Counted from the first letter of the stretch, positions 1-9,662 are shown. The stretch: 64,000 nt of DNA from Synechococcus sp. UW179A (GCF_900473965.1 NZ_UCNJ01000025.1:1-64000), one strand, 5' to 3'. Notes: generated by a model from the sequence alone, not told the origin. Numbers and translations: made by a program.

Positions 1-28
1 TTTCTATCACGCTAGTGATACGAAGAAA

Positions 29-56
29 GCCACCCCGGAGAGGGTGGCTTTTTTTT
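29..56 (+). terminator. Intrinsic terminator, left edge
   Basis: A 7-bp GC-rich stem (GCCACCC/GGGTGGC) with a 6-base loop is followed by eight T on the + strand. It would end a rightward gene lying left of the window. Read on the minus strand the same stem is followed by TTTCTT, so it may also end the mtnB-mtnC transcript that stops at 103. Confidence 0.85.
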
Positions 57-102
57 GCCTCGACGCGCTTTTGCTGCTGTCAGGCTTAACTCAGCATTGG
101 TT

Positions 103-849
103 TTAATCCGGGTTATTGATCTTGGAAAGATCAATGTCGCAAAGTTGTTGTGCCACTGAGTGGTTGCCAGGGTCTTGATGCGGATTGCCCTTACGTATGC
201 AGAAAATAGTGTTCATTCCTGACCGCTGGGCTGCATCGCATTCGCCTGGATGGTCGCTGACAAACAGCACCTGATTGGATTGAACGCCTAGTTTTTGAGC
301 AATGTTTGTATAGCTTTGCTGAGTCAGCTTGGGTCCTGTGCGTGTGTCAAACCAATGGCAAAAACGATCTGTGATATTTCCTTCGCTGGTATGGGCGTAA
401 AGGAGTTTCTGAGCATGAATGCTGCCGGATGAGTACACGGCAAGACTGATGCCATTGTTTTTCCAGACATCGAGCTGTGGTCGCACATCACTGAATAAGG
501 GTGATTTCAGCTCGCCAGATAAGTAGCCTTTTTCCCAGATAATTCCTTGCAATTCTTTGAGGGCTGTGGATTTTCTGTCTGATCGAATCAGGTGCTGTAA
601 ATACTCTTCCACCTCCCCTGTTGATGGTGGCTTTTGCCTGGTTTCACTCAGCATTGTTTGGCTGTGTGGATCCGAATCAGTCCACCATTCCTCGATGGCT
701 TCATGCACTATTGCATCAATCTCTTTATCGCTTGGTCTGCACATCAATGCCGCTTTCATGTTCTTTTGGGCGAAAGGAAACAGCGTTTTGCTGACGAAAT
801 CGATGGGGCATGTTGTTCCTTCGATATCCAACACGATGGCCTGAATCAC
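103..849 (-). CDS. mtnC: Enolase-phosphatase E1 (MtnC), methionine salvage
   Basis: This 248-aa cytoplasmic HAD-superfamily enzyme would enolise and dephosphorylate 2,3-diketo-5-methylthiopentyl-1-phosphate to the acireductone in the methionine salvage pathway. The N-terminal motif I reads VLDIEGTTCP, the DxEGT form typical of MtnC, and a late FVSDHPGE motif supplies the Mg-binding acidic residues. Length matches the family. Its ATG lies inside the stop of the upstream mtnB (ATGA overlap at 846-849), so the two are co-translated. The next pathway enzyme, acireductone dioxygenase, is encoded at 14.7 kb. Identification is firm. Confidence 0.93.
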   Translation of the reverse strand: MIQAIVLDIEGTTCPIDFVSKTLFPFAQKNMKAALMCRPSDKEIDAIVHEAIEEWWTDSDPHSQTMLSETRQKPPSTGEVEEYLQHLIRSDRKSTALKELQGIIWEKGYLSGELKSPLFSDVRPQLDVWKNNGISLAVYSSGSIHAQKLLYAHTSEGNITDRFCHWFDTRTGPKLTQQSYTNIAQKLGVQSNQVLFVSDHPGECDAAQRSGMNTIFCIRKGNPHQDPGNHSVAQQLCDIDLSKINNPD

Positions 850-1475
850 GAGTGACTCCCGAGTAGTGATTGTCTCCAGGTGAGTTCCAAGAGGAATTCA
901 AGGATTTCGGTGTGGCGACGAGCTTCTCTCAGGTCGTCGCCCCATGCGTAGAGCCCATGCCCTGAGACCAACAGTCCATGAGGGGCTTCACTCATCCGCC
1001 CTGCTGCTGCTTCGCTCAGTGTCTGTAGATCCTGGCTGTTGGCAATGATCGGCACGTTGACTCTGGTGTTGTGGGTGGTCACCCCTTTGATGCCTTTCAG
1101 CATCTCCCAGCCCTCAAGAGTCACGCTGCCTTTGTCCAGCTCCGTTCTCGACAGCAGAGTTCCTGACAAGGAATGGGTGTGCAGTACGGCCCCTGCTCTG
1201 CAACAGTGAATGATGCGCAGATGCAGCAGCGTTTCTGCACTTGCTTTGCCCACTCCTCGGATGACGTCACCGCTGCTGTTCACTTCGATCAGATCTTCGG
1301 GTTGAACCGATCCCTTATCGACTCCGCTGGGGGCCATTAACAATCTCAGAGGCTCACGTGAAGCCACAACGCTGAAGTTCCCCCCCGTGCCGTCGCACCA
1401 GCCTCGGCGATGCAGCAGCTTGATCGTGGCTGAGAGTTCTTCAGCAGCCTGAACCAACGGTTGCGAGCCTCCCAC
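846..1475 (-). CDS. mtnB: Methylthioribulose-1-phosphate dehydratase (MtnB)
   Basis: This 209-aa class II aldolase/adducin-family protein should dehydrate 5-methylthioribulose-1-phosphate in methionine salvage. The family signature GTGGNFSVV lies near residue 30, a conserved HTHS metal-binding histidine pair lies near residue 98, and an SGHGLYAWG block follows near residue 172. It overlaps mtnC by four bases, giving an mtnB-mtnC operon. The upstream isomerase and kinase steps (mtnA, mtnK) are not in the window. The start has room for no strong alternative. Confidence 0.9.
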   Translation of the reverse strand: MGGSQPLVQAAEELSATIKLLHRRGWCDGTGGNFSVVASREPLRLLMAPSGVDKGSVQPEDLIEVNSSGDVIRGVGKASAETLLHLRIIHCCRAGAVLHTHSLSGTLLSRTELDKGSVTLEGWEMLKGIKGVTTHNTRVNVPIIANSQDLQTLSEAAAGRMSEAPHGLLVSGHGLYAWGDDLREARRHTEILEFLLELTWRQSLLGSHS

Positions 1476-1509
1476 TTTCCCGTCTTCTCTGTCCTATCGC
1501 ATCCGAGTT

Positions 1510-2361
1510 TCAGGATTGGCAGGTGGGGCACCAATGGGTGCTGCGTCCCGCAAGCTTCACCCGCTCAATTGAAGTGCCGCAGTTCAAGCAGGGTTGCCCG
1601 GTGCGTCGATAGACCGCGGCCTGCCCTCCGTAATTGCCGTTGACGCCCTCAAGGTCACGGAAATCACTGAACGTTGTGCCTCCAACGCCGATGCTGATCT
1701 CGAGCACGTGCACAAGGCTTTCGCAGACTTGTTCAAGTTGTTTGCGGTTGAGCCTGCCTGCTGGTGTTTGGGGTGCAATGCCTGCTGCGAACAGGCTTTC
1801 ATCGGCATAGATATTTCCTGCTCCTGCAACAAGTGATTGGTCCAGCAGAGCTGCCTTGATCGAACGTGTGGACCCTTTCAACTTCTTCTGTAGATAACCA
1901 GCGTTGAACTCTTCGTTAAAGGGTTCCGGCCCTAGTCGCTTCAATCCGGTGATCACGGAGTCGGTGGCGGTGCCCTTTGGTACCCACCACATCTCTCCGA
2001 AGCTGCGTACGTCGACGAAACGCAGCTCCTGCTCCTTCGCATTCCAGAAGCGCGCCCGTGTGTGTTGACAAGGTTCTGTGGGTTCTTCGTGCCACTGGAA
2101 CTGTCCGGTCATGCGTAGATGTACACCCCAGCAACCACTGGGCTCTCCGGTGTTGGGATGGAGCAGCTGAGCGATCAGATATTTGCCACGTCGCTGCCAG
2201 TCGCCAACTGTCTGACCAGCAAGCCCCTGGCAAAACGCTGTCGAACCCCCAGGGCTGGCCACAGCCCTCTCGCGGAGGATTTCGGCCTCCTGGATAACAA
2301 AGGATTGGAGACGGCTCGCCAGTCCCCGGCGAACCGTCTCAACTTCCGGAAGTTCCGGCAA
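1510..2361 (-). CDS. mutM: Formamidopyrimidine-DNA glycosylase (MutM/Fpg)
   Basis: This 283-aa base-excision repair enzyme removes 8-oxoguanine and formamidopyrimidines and nicks the abasic site. The N-terminus PELPEVETV supplies the catalytic Pro and Glu exposed after Met removal. The C-terminus has a four-cysteine zinc finger, CLNC then CPTC about 20 residues apart. A helix-two-turn-helix region with GAGNIYADE lies near residue 170. Length is typical. It starts six bases after the psaE stop on the same strand, so psaE-mutM may be cotranscribed, pairing a photosystem gene with oxidative-damage repair. Confidence 0.95.
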   Translation of the reverse strand: MPELPEVETVRRGLASRLQSFVIQEAEILRERAVASPGGSTAFCQGLAGQTVGDWQRRGKYLIAQLLHPNTGEPSGCWGVHLRMTGQFQWHEEPTEPCQHTRARFWNAKEQELRFVDVRSFGEMWWVPKGTATDSVITGLKRLGPEPFNEEFNAGYLQKKLKGSTRSIKAALLDQSLVAGAGNIYADESLFAAGIAPQTPAGRLNRKQLEQVCESLVHVLEISIGVGGTTFSDFRDLEGVNGNYGGQAAVYRRTGQPCLNCGTSIERVKLAGRSTHWCPTCQS

Positions 2362-2366
2362 GAGAC

Positions 2367-2576
2367 TCAGGCCGGCTCGAGTTCGTCGAGCGCGAAGTTG
2401 TTGGTGTTGATGCCACCATCTGAACCCTGCAGGCCGTTGTAGTTGACCTGTTCGAACCTAACCACGACTGGGTAGCGGATGCCCGACGTGTCGATTGAGG
2501 CGACCTTGCCGACATCGTTGAACCAGAAGGACTCAGGGCGCTTGATCCGCACCATGTCACCGCGGGAGATCGCCAT
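2367..2576 (-). CDS. psaE: Photosystem I reaction centre subunit IV (PsaE)
   Basis: This 69-aa peripheral PSI subunit sits on the cytoplasmic (stromal) face of the thylakoid, helps dock ferredoxin and supports cyclic electron flow. The N-terminus [11 protein letters not shown], the central [12 protein letters not shown] and the terminal NNFALDEL are hallmark PsaE segments of its SH3-like barrel. The length fits the compact cyanobacterial form. It is the first gene of a leftward pair with mutM. The 156-base region up to 2733 holds its promoter and that of the divergent gene. Confidence 0.97.
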   Translation of the reverse strand: MAISRGDMVRIKRPESFWFNDVGKVASIDTSGIRYPVVVRFEQVNYNGLQGSDGGINTNNFALDELEPA

Positions 2577-2732
2577 CGCTTCGTAGCAATTAAAAGCTCA
2601 TTGAGCGTATCTCTAGGTCCTTCCCTGCAGTGCCGTTGCGTCACACAATGTCGCCCTGATCCGCCATTTGCCGGCTCTGCGCCATGCCAGCATCCAGCCT
2701 CCGGAGTGCTGCCTGCCTTGCTGCCAACGAAT

Positions 2733-3755
2733 ATGGAAACTCCAGTTCTGGAGCTGGATCTGCCAGATCCTGAGCAGGACGACATCAGCACGATGGAGTT
2801 TCTGGCTCGCTTGGAACAGGCCTGGGCTGTCTGTGACAAGTTCGATCTACAGACTGAGATCTGGCGTGGAAAGATCCTCAAGGCTGTTCGCGATCGTGAA
2901 AAGAGAGGGGGAGAGGGACGTGGTGCAGGATTCCTGCAGTGGCTCAGGGAGCGGGAGATTAGTAAGACCCGGGCCTACGGTTTGATCCAGCTTGCAGAGT
3001 CAGCGCAGGAGATGCTGGGTGAGGGCGTGCTCGAGGAGACCAGCGTCAATCAGTTCTCCAAACGCGCCTTTATGGAAACAGCTCAGGCGGCTCCTGAGGT
3101 GCAGCTGATGATCTCTGAAGCTGCCAATGAAGGGCAGGAGATCACTCGCAAGCAGGTCCGACGCCTGACCGATGAGTTCATGGCCGCCACGAGTCCTCTG
3201 CTCCCTGAGGAAATCCGGCAACGCACCCAGGAGAATCTGCTGCCACCAAAAGTTGTGGCGCCGCTGGTGCGTGAGTTGGCCAAGCTGCCGGAGCCACAGC
3301 AGGAGGACCTGCGCAAGGTGCTGCGCGATGAGCCTGAGCTTGATCGCATCAAGGATGTGACCCACACCGCTCGATGGATCACCAAGGCCACGGAATCCAG
3401 TGTCGCCGTCCGCGCCTTCCAGCAGGGTGAGCTTGATCTGGAGAAGGCGATGCAGGAAGCGCAGCGGCTGGATGCACTCGGATTGCTGGCTGATGCAGTC
3501 GGTCAGGCTCAGTCTCTGGAATCGGCAGTGCTCAAACTGCATACTTCTTGGCGACGACTGGGTGGTTTGCAGGAACGGCTTTGGGTGGAAAGTGGAAGCA
3601 GTACGCCGTACCTCCGGGATGTGCTCTCGGCGCTGCAGAGTCTCAGCGGTGCAACGTTGCGGGTGTCTCTGGGCGAATTGGCTGGAGGGAAGCGGGTGCG
3701 ACTCCAGTTGGTTGAGGAATCACCGGATCAGCTGGATCCTCCTCCGATCCACTAG
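2733..3755 (+). CDS. Conserved hypothetical protein, helical, possibly DNA-binding
   Basis: I do not recognise this 340-aa protein with certainty. The ATG at 2733 is preferred over an in-frame upstream start at 2601 because the intervening residues are Cys/Pro-rich, low in sense and overlap the psaE promoter region. The protein is soluble, strongly charged and mostly helical. A segment near residues 68-85 (ISKTRAYGLIQLAES) resembles the helix-turn-helix of ParB-like or DUF3102-like proteins. Later blocks ITRKQVRRL and LDLEKAMQEAQRL look like further helical repeats. It lies divergent from psaE and 42 bases before recQ, so it may be the first gene of a pair with recQ. Confidence 0.7.
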   Translation: METPVLELDLPDPEQDDISTMEFLARLEQAWAVCDKFDLQTEIWRGKILKAVRDREKRGGEGRGAGFLQWLREREISKTRAYGLIQLAESAQEMLGEGVLEETSVNQFSKRAFMETAQAAPEVQLMISEAANEGQEITRKQVRRLTDEFMAATSPLLPEEIRQRTQENLLPPKVVAPLVRELAKLPEPQQEDLRKVLRDEPELDRIKDVTHTARWITKATESSVAVRAFQQGELDLEKAMQEAQRLDALGLLADAVGQAQSLESAVLKLHTSWRRLGGLQERLWVESGSSTPYLRDVLSALQSLSGATLRVSLGELAGGKRVRLQLVEESPDQLDPPPIH

Positions 3756-3797
3756 ATCTGGGGCTCGGTAGGCTATGCACACCATCTATGGAGTGCT

Positions 3798-5285
3798 TTG
3801 GACCTGCTGCTGGATGCGCTCAAGCGCCATTACGGCTGGTCCGATTTTCGGCCAGGACAGCGTCCCGTTGTGGAGTGCCTATTGCAGGGTCAGGACTGCT
3901 TGGCAGTGCTGCCGACCGGTGGGGGAAAGTCGCTTTGCTACCAGTTGCCTGCTCTGGTGAGATCAGGGCTTGTGGTGGTGATCTCACCATTGGTGGCCCT
4001 CATGGAGGATCAGGTTCTCCAGTTGAGACGTCGAGGCATCGCAGCGGCCTGTCTTCATGGAGGAATCCAGCTAGTTCAGAGACAACAGACGCTCTCGCAG
4101 CTCAGCGACGGATCTCTGCGGCTGTTGTATCTCGCGCCGGAGCGTCTTCAGGGTGAAGCTACCCGTGCCGTTCTGCAGGAGCATGCCGCCAGAGGCCATC
4201 TGGTGGCGCTCGCTGTGGATGAAGCCCACTGCATCAGCGCCTGGGGGCATGACTTCCGTCCTGATTACCGCCGGTTGGGTGAGTTGCGAGCACTCTGTCC
4301 AGGGGTCCCTCTGGTGGCCCTCAGTGCCACAGCTGCCCCCAGGGTCAGGGCAGATCTTCTCCGTCTTCTGCATCTCCGGCGGCCGCTGATCCAGGTGGGA
4401 TCGGCTCGGCGTCATAACCTGCACTACGCCATGCGACGGCGGGTTGGAGATCCCCTGCAGGATGTCATGGAGGCCTTGGAGAATGCCCGCGGCGCCTGTC
4501 TGATTTACGCCCGCACCCGTGTTTCGGTGGAGCGCTGGACTGAGCGTCTCTGTGCCAACGGGATTAAGGCCATCGCCTATCACGCCGGTCTTGAGCCTGA
4601 TGTTCGGCATCGGGCTCTCGAACATTTCCTGGAAGCGCAGGATCCTGTGCTGGTGGCCACTGTGGCTTTCGGTATGGGGGTCGACCGGCCAGATGTCGGC
4701 TTAGTTCTGCATCTGGATCTGCCGAGTACCCCGGAGGGTTATCTGCAGGAGTCAGGTCGTGCCGGGCGGGATGGCAAGCCGGCTCACTGTCTGGTGCTGT
4801 TCTCGCCGAGGGATCGAACCAGTCTTGGATGGGCGATGCAGAGTGCACTGCGCCGTTCATCCGCCAGCGATGCCGTTGAAGAGTCGCGTCGGATTGAGCT
4901 GGCGCAGCAACAGTTGCGACGTATGGAGGCCGTAGCAGAGGGTGAAACATGCCGAGAACAGGCTCTGCTGCTGTCCGTCGGTGAACTGGTTCCTCCCTGT
5001 GGGCGTTGTGATCGTTGTCTCTCCGGTGCCTCGAGGCAGGACTGGTCTGACCAGGCCACGGCTGTCTTGGAGTTGCTGGCTGAGGTTCATGGCACAGACG
5101 CTCGCAGGCTGAGCGAACGGCTCAATGCTGAAGAAGGGCGCTCGGCGCACTGGGGATGGCTCACGCGGCGGCTGGTTCAGGAGGAGTTGATCCATGAAAC
5201 CGATGACGGCAGCCAGCGCCTGTATCTGAAAGAAAGCGGCCGGCGCTTTCTACGCCATCCCTGGCCTTTGCACTACGCCGCTTAG
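3798..5285 (+). CDS. recQ: ATP-dependent DNA helicase RecQ
   Basis: This 495-aa superfamily 2 helicase unwinds DNA in recombination and fork repair. Walker A is PTGGGKS near residue 40, Walker B is DEAH near residue 140, motif IV-VI segments include SGRAGRDG near residue 320, and the RecQ zinc domain shows CREQALLL then CGRCDRC near residue 395. The winged-helix region follows, but there is no HRDC domain, so it is shorter than E. coli RecQ. The start is a TTG at 3798; the closest ATG at 3788 is in another frame. The 3' end runs into the convergent LysM gene at 5293. Confidence 0.93.
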   Translation: MDLLLDALKRHYGWSDFRPGQRPVVECLLQGQDCLAVLPTGGGKSLCYQLPALVRSGLVVVISPLVALMEDQVLQLRRRGIAAACLHGGIQLVQRQQTLSQLSDGSLRLLYLAPERLQGEATRAVLQEHAARGHLVALAVDEAHCISAWGHDFRPDYRRLGELRALCPGVPLVALSATAAPRVRADLLRLLHLRRPLIQVGSARRHNLHYAMRRRVGDPLQDVMEALENARGACLIYARTRVSVERWTERLCANGIKAIAYHAGLEPDVRHRALEHFLEAQDPVLVATVAFGMGVDRPDVGLVLHLDLPSTPEGYLQESGRAGRDGKPAHCLVLFSPRDRTSLGWAMQSALRRSSASDAVEESRRIELAQQQLRRMEAVAEGETCREQALLLSVGELVPPCGRCDRCLSGASRQDWSDQATAVLELLAEVHGTDARRLSERLNAEEGRSAHWGWLTRRLVQEELIHETDDGSQRLYLKESGRRFLRHPWPLHYAA

Positions 5286-5292
5286 CCCGTGT

Positions 5293-6369
5293 TCAACCCT
5301 TTGCAGCTGTACAGCGATCCTTGACGAGCGACTTCTCGAATTCAGACTGGGGTGCGATCCAGCTTTTCCACATCCCGTTCGCGCCAGTTGCATTGATCTT
5401 CCTGGCAGAACAATTCACAGCCACGTAGAGAGATTGTCCATCGCTGTTCAGTGTTGGAGCCACCTCGCTTCCACCCATCGACTGCCAATTGCCCCAGTCG
5501 ACCTGAAGTGGGCCGTAGGTGCGCCAGGACGCTGGCTTCGGCTGAACGCTTGTTGTGGTTGCCTGGCTCGCCTTGGCAGTTGTTACGGGTTTGACAACCT
5601 GGGGCTTCGCAGCCACGGGTTTCGCAGCCTCTGATTTCGCAGTTGCTGGTTGGGCCGCTGAAGGCTTGACGCTCTCAGGTTTTGACTGGGCCTGAGCTGG
5701 CTTCTGCTCAACGGGCTGGCTCTCGGTTGCCAAGGGTTGCCGTTCAGCAGCTGTTGTCGACGTGGTAATCGATGTGTTGCTGTTGCTTTCGGTGGAGCGC
5801 AGCATCAGCTGGGTTCCGATGTTGACCTGATTGGGATTTTGGATGGCATTGATGTTGATCAATGACGTGATCGGGATGTCGTAGGCCCTCGCGATCTGAG
5901 TGAGCGTTTGGCCACGGGCCACGGTGTGGGAGATGGCATTTGGCTTGGCCTGAATCGGCACTGGCTTCGCAGCGGCTTTGGGCTTTGCCTGAGGAAGCAC
6001 CGCGTTGCTGGGCAGCTTCAGGGTCTGACCAATCTCAACATGATCAGCACTCGACAGTCCATTCAGGGCCATCAGCTGACGCTCACTGACTCTGTACTGC
6101 GCAGCAATGTCGCTGAGAGTGTCACCTGAGCGCACGTTATGGCGGCCCTTTCCTGCTGAAACGCTCCCCGGTAGCCGAAGTGTCTGACCGGCCTCCACAT
6201 GATTTGAGTTTCTGATGCCGTTCAGGCGCATCAGACTGTTTATCGAAACGCCGTAGCGAGCGGCAATATCTGAAAGGGTCTCTCCTGACTTGACCGTCAC
6301 GTTGGCGCCATGACTGGCGAGTGGTGTCAGGGCCATTGCGGCCAGGACGGTCAGGAGGGTGCGGCGCAT
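5293..6369 (-). CDS. LysM-repeat exported peptidoglycan-binding protein
   Basis: This 358-aa protein has a signal peptide (residues 1-21, ending ASHGA) and three LysM modules at about 24-68, 77-121 and 147-191, each with the SDIAARYGV or TQIARAYDI type core. A low-complexity Ala/Pro/Gln/Lys linker follows at about 195-275, then a roughly 75-residue C-terminal domain with two cysteines that I do not recognise. It should act in the periplasm or cell wall, probably on peptidoglycan structure. No catalytic motif is visible. It is monocistronic between convergent recQ and the aldehyde dehydrogenase gene. Confidence 0.85.
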   Translation of the reverse strand: MRRTLLTVLAAMALTPLASHGANVTVKSGETLSDIAARYGVSINSLMRLNGIRNSNHVEAGQTLRLPGSVSAGKGRHNVRSGDTLSDIAAQYRVSERQLMALNGLSSADHVEIGQTLKLPSNAVLPQAKPKAAAKPVPIQAKPNAISHTVARGQTLTQIARAYDIPITSLININAIQNPNQVNIGTQLMLRSTESNSNTSITTSTTAAERQPLATESQPVEQKPAQAQSKPESVKPSAAQPATAKSEAAKPVAAKPQVVKPVTTAKASQATTTSVQPKPASWRTYGPLQVDWGNWQSMGGSEVAPTLNSDGQSLYVAVNCSARKINATGANGMWKSWIAPQSEFEKSLVKDRCTAAKG

Positions 6370-6447
6370 GCGTGTCCGTTGGCTGGGCGAAAGATAAGGT
6401 GCCTCCCGTGGCGCGCCAGTCCCAGGCTGTACTTATTTCAATGCTGG

Positions 6448-7881
6448 TTAGCTCAACAAACGACGGAATGTTTCCGGCTTCAGGGTGTAAGGCGGATAGC
6501 GCTGAGGAAGATCAAGCCAGAACGGACGCCGCAGCACAGATCGCTCATGGGAAAAGGTTCTAAATCCTGCTTCTCCGTGATGGGCTCCCATCCCGCTGGC
6601 TCCCACTCCACCGAAGGGCAGATCGGGGACGCCACATTGCATCAACACGTCGTTGAAACACACACCACCTGAGCTGGTGCTGCGCAGCACCAGCTCCTGG
6701 TCACAGTCGTCACCGCCAAATAAGTAGAGAGCCAGCGGTTTGTCCTGCTTCTGGATCCTTTGTATGGCCTCATTCAGATCGGTGATCTCCAGTACTGGCA
6801 GCAGCGGTCCGAACAGTTCATCGGCCATCAGCGGGTCCTGTTCGTCTTGAACGCTGATCAGAGTTGGTGCAATTCGGCGTCTGATCGGGTCCGACTCACC
6901 GCCGAGCAGCACACGGCCTTCGTCTTTGGCCTGGTTCAGCAAAGCCTCCAGTTGGCCGAAATGTCGGTCGTGAATCAGACACGCCAGTGATTTGGATTCA
7001 AGTGGATCGCTGCCGTAAAGCTTCAGCCGTTCCTCGGCGATGGCTTGCAGCAGAGGCGCACGCATCTCTGATTGGACAAGCAGATGATCCGGCGCGATAC
7101 AGGCCTGACCCGCATTGAATCCCTTCCCCCAGACCAGCCTGCGTGCCGTGATGGACAGATCGGCACCAGGCAGCACGATCGCAGGGTTTTTGCCGCCGAG
7201 CTCCAGAGTGACCGGCGTGAGATTGGCGGCGGCCCCCTCCAGCACCTTGGCTCCGATCTTGCCTCCGCCAGTGAAGAAGATGTGATCGAAGCGCTGCCTC
7301 ACCAGTTGAGCTGCAACAGCTCCATCGCCGTTGACAACCTGAACCAGATCGCTAGGGAAGTGCTTGGGCACGAGCTTCTCGATGAGCTCTGCGGTTGCCG
7401 GGGCATGTTCAGAGGGCTTGATCACGGCGGTGTTGCCGGCCGCCAGGGCGCTGACAAGAGGCCATAACGTGAGGCCGAACGGCAGATTCCAGGGGCCAAT
7501 CAACAGCACGCATCCGAGTGGCTCACGGATCAGATCGGCACGGCCGGGCTGCTGTACCAATGGAACACGGATTCGGCGTGGACGCATCCAGGCCCGAAGT
7601 CGTCGTTCAGCGAGTTTGAGTTCCTGTAGCAAGGTCACAACTTCTGCCATCCCCTCTAGGTCTGGCTTGGCAAGGTCATGGCGAAGGGCTTCGAGAATCT
7701 CTGACTCGTGTTGTGTCACAAGCTCACGCAGGCGCTGAAGCTGTTCACGACGCCAGGTTTCCGGCCTGGTAATGCCTTCCAAAACGGGTTTGCGCAGGCG
7801 TTCCAGGTCGGTTTCGGTGAAAGCTCGTGCAGCGTTGGCCTGGACCATGACGGGGATGAGCGTGCTGAGTATGGCGTGCAT
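6448..7881 (-). CDS. NAD(P)-dependent aldehyde dehydrogenase (class 3-like)
   Basis: This 477-aa enzyme oxidises an aldehyde to the acid. The general base Glu is in LELGGKNP near residue 226, the catalytic Cys is in GQACIAPDH near residue 261, and the cofactor region reads GPWNLPF near residue 130 and FTGGGKIG near residue 203. The lack of an N-terminal extension and the C-terminal hydrophobic end resemble fatty-aldehyde (class 3) ALDHs, so long-chain aldehydes from lipid turnover are plausible substrates; that is inference. An internal start is possible because the first 18 residues (ending VQANAARA) are weakly family-like. Confidence 0.88.
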   Translation of the reverse strand: MHAILSTLIPVMVQANAARAFTETDLERLRKPVLEGITRPETWRREQLQRLRELVTQHESEILEALRHDLAKPDLEGMAEVVTLLQELKLAERRLRAWMRPRRIRVPLVQQPGRADLIREPLGCVLLIGPWNLPFGLTLWPLVSALAAGNTAVIKPSEHAPATAELIEKLVPKHFPSDLVQVVNGDGAVAAQLVRQRFDHIFFTGGGKIGAKVLEGAAANLTPVTLELGGKNPAIVLPGADLSITARRLVWGKGFNAGQACIAPDHLLVQSEMRAPLLQAIAEERLKLYGSDPLESKSLACLIHDRHFGQLEALLNQAKDEGRVLLGGESDPIRRRIAPTLISVQDEQDPLMADELFGPLLPVLEITDLNEAIQRIQKQDKPLALYLFGGDDCDQELVLRSTSSGGVCFNDVLMQCGVPDLPFGGVGASGMGAHHGEAGFRTFSHERSVLRRPFWLDLPQRYPPYTLKPETFRRLLS

Positions 7882-7967
7882 GCTCGCAGTTTCGTGGGCT
7901 CAACCGTTGGCGTAGGGATGACGTTGAGCACGATCGCCACTACACCGTGATCAGAGGCAACGGCCTG

Positions 7968-9662
7968 ATGAGTCAGCAGCAGCCGTGGTGGAACGGTGCC
8001 GTCATCTATCAGTTGATCGTGCGCAGTTACCGCGATGGCAATGGGGACGGGATCGGAGACCTGCAGGGGTTGGCAAGCCGACTTCCCTATCTGCGTTGGC
8101 TTGGGGTGGAAGCGATCTGGCTGACGCCCATCTATCCCTCACCGCTGGATGACGGTGGATATGACATCACCGACTTCAAAGCGATTCATCCGGATCTGGG
8201 TGATCTTTCAGCGTTCCATCGTTTTTTGACGGCCGCGCATGCGCAGGGCCTCAAGGTGGTGATGGATCTGGTGATGAATCACACCAGCACCCTCCATCCA
8301 TGGTTTCAGCGCGCTCGATGGGCACCACAGGGCAGCCCTGAGCGTGAGATCTATGTGTGGAGTGATGACCCGCATCGTTATGCGGATGCACCGGTGCTCT
8401 TCCGCCATTTCGAGTCGTCGAACTGGGAATGGGATGAGGTGGCAGGTCAGTACTTCCTTCACCGTTTCCTGCGCCATCAGCCTGATCTCAACTACGCCAA
8501 TCCCTTTGTCCAGGAGGCGATGTTGGATGTGGTGGATTTCTGGATTGATCGTGGTGTCGATGGCTTCCGCCTTGATGCGGTGCCTTTCCTGTGTGAAGAG
8601 GAGGACTCACGCTGTGAGGGGCTTCCTGAAACCCACGCTTTTCTCAAGCGACTGCGCCAGCGAGTGGATTCCCATGGCCGGGATGTTTTGTTGGTGGGGG
8701 AAGCGATCCAGCCTGTTGGCGAAATCGCGCCCTATTTGTTGCAGGATGAACTCCACGGCGCCTTCAACTTCGCTCTGACCGCACACCTCTTTGCTGCGAT
8801 CGCCAGCGGCAGTGTGGAGAATCTGCGTCAGTGTCTTGAGGAGGCACAGAAGGTCGTTAGTGGCTGCCGCTGGGCCTTGCCTCTGCGGAACCATGATGAG
8901 CTGTGGCTGGGAGATGGTCACCTGATCCCGGAGGAGGTGATCCAGACCATCCGTGCCGGTCTGCATCAAGGACAGGGACATTGGCTCAACTGGGGAATCA
9001 ACCGTCGCCTTGCGCCATTGCTCAATGGAGATCCTGGATCTAACCGTGTTCTTCACGCTTTGCTTTACAGCTTGCCGGGGATGCCATGCCTCTACTACGG
9101 CGATGAGCTGGGCATGGGGGATTGGCCAGGACTGCGCGACCGCGATCCCAATCGCACGCCTATGGCCTGGACTCCTGCACGTAACGGGGGGTTTTCAACT
9201 GCACCTGATCCGTTGCTTGTGCTGCCACCAATTACTGCTCCCGGCTACGACTACCGCGTTGTGAATGTTGAAGTGCAGAAGCAGCTGCCTGGTTCACTGC
9301 TGAACTGGCACCGTCGCATGCTCACCTGCCGGCGATTGTTGCCGGCGCTGCGACATGGCAATTTCGAGCTTCTGAAATGTGCCCACCCAGGTGTGATCAG
9401 CTACGTGCGCTGTGACGGCAGCATGACGGTGCTGGTGGCTGCCAACCTTTCGGCGGCTGGGGCCTCTCTGCACCTTGACCTCAGCCGCTGGAGCGGTGTG
9501 CGCACGCGTGAAGTTTTCTGGGGGTGTGAATATCCGCCTGCTTCGGAGGATTGGTTCGTTTATCTGCCAGCCCATGGATTCAGTTGGTGGCTCATCGGTG
9601 AAGTGGAGGATGTGAACTCCGAGCGATCAGTGAACACTGAGTTAGTGAACTCCAATCAGTGA
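7968..9662 (+). CDS. treS: Trehalose synthase (maltose-trehalose isomerase), GH13
   Basis: This 564-aa GH13 enzyme most likely interconverts maltose and trehalose. Catalytic motifs are GFRLDAV (nucleophile Asp), LLVGEA (acid/base Glu) and LRNHDEL (transition-state Asp). The RNHDEL motif, the GINRRLAPLL block, YYGDELGMGD, RDRDPNRTPM and the LPPI...VNVE segment together are characteristic of TreS rather than of plain alpha-amylases or oligo-1,6-glucosidases. The ATG at 7968 is preferred over an upstream GTG at 7947 because the family N-terminus begins just before PWWNGAVIYQL. No maltokinase or other trehalose gene lies beside it. The 3' end overlaps convergent glpD by seven bases. Confidence 0.82.
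   Translation: MSQQQPWWNGAVIYQLIVRSYRDGNGDGIGDLQGLASRLPYLRWLGVEAIWLTPIYPSPLDDGGYDITDFKAIHPDLGDLSAFHRFLTAAHAQGLKVVMDLVMNHTSTLHPWFQRARWAPQGSPEREIYVWSDDPHRYADAPVLFRHFESSNWEWDEVAGQYFLHRFLRHQPDLNYANPFVQEAMLDVVDFWIDRGVDGFRLDAVPFLCEEEDSRCEGLPETHAFLKRLRQRVDSHGRDVLLVGEAIQPVGEIAPYLLQDELHGAFNFALTAHLFAAIASGSVENLRQCLEEAQKVVSGCRWALPLRNHDELWLGDGHLIPEEVIQTIRAGLHQGQGHWLNWGINRRLAPLLNGDPGSNRVLHALLYSLPGMPCLYYGDELGMGDWPGLRDRDPNRTPMAWTPARNGGFSTAPDPLLVLPPITAPGYDYRVVNVEVQKQLPGSLLNWHRRMLTCRRLLPALRHGNFELLKCAHPGVISYVRCDGSMTVLVAANLSAAGASLHLDLSRWSGVRTREVFWGCEYPPASEDWFVYLPAHGFSWWLIGEVEDVNSERSVNTELVNSNQ

Noticed and set aside
4071-4625. 184-codon minus-strand frame inside recQ
   Set aside because: The helicase motifs on the + strand explain the sequence.
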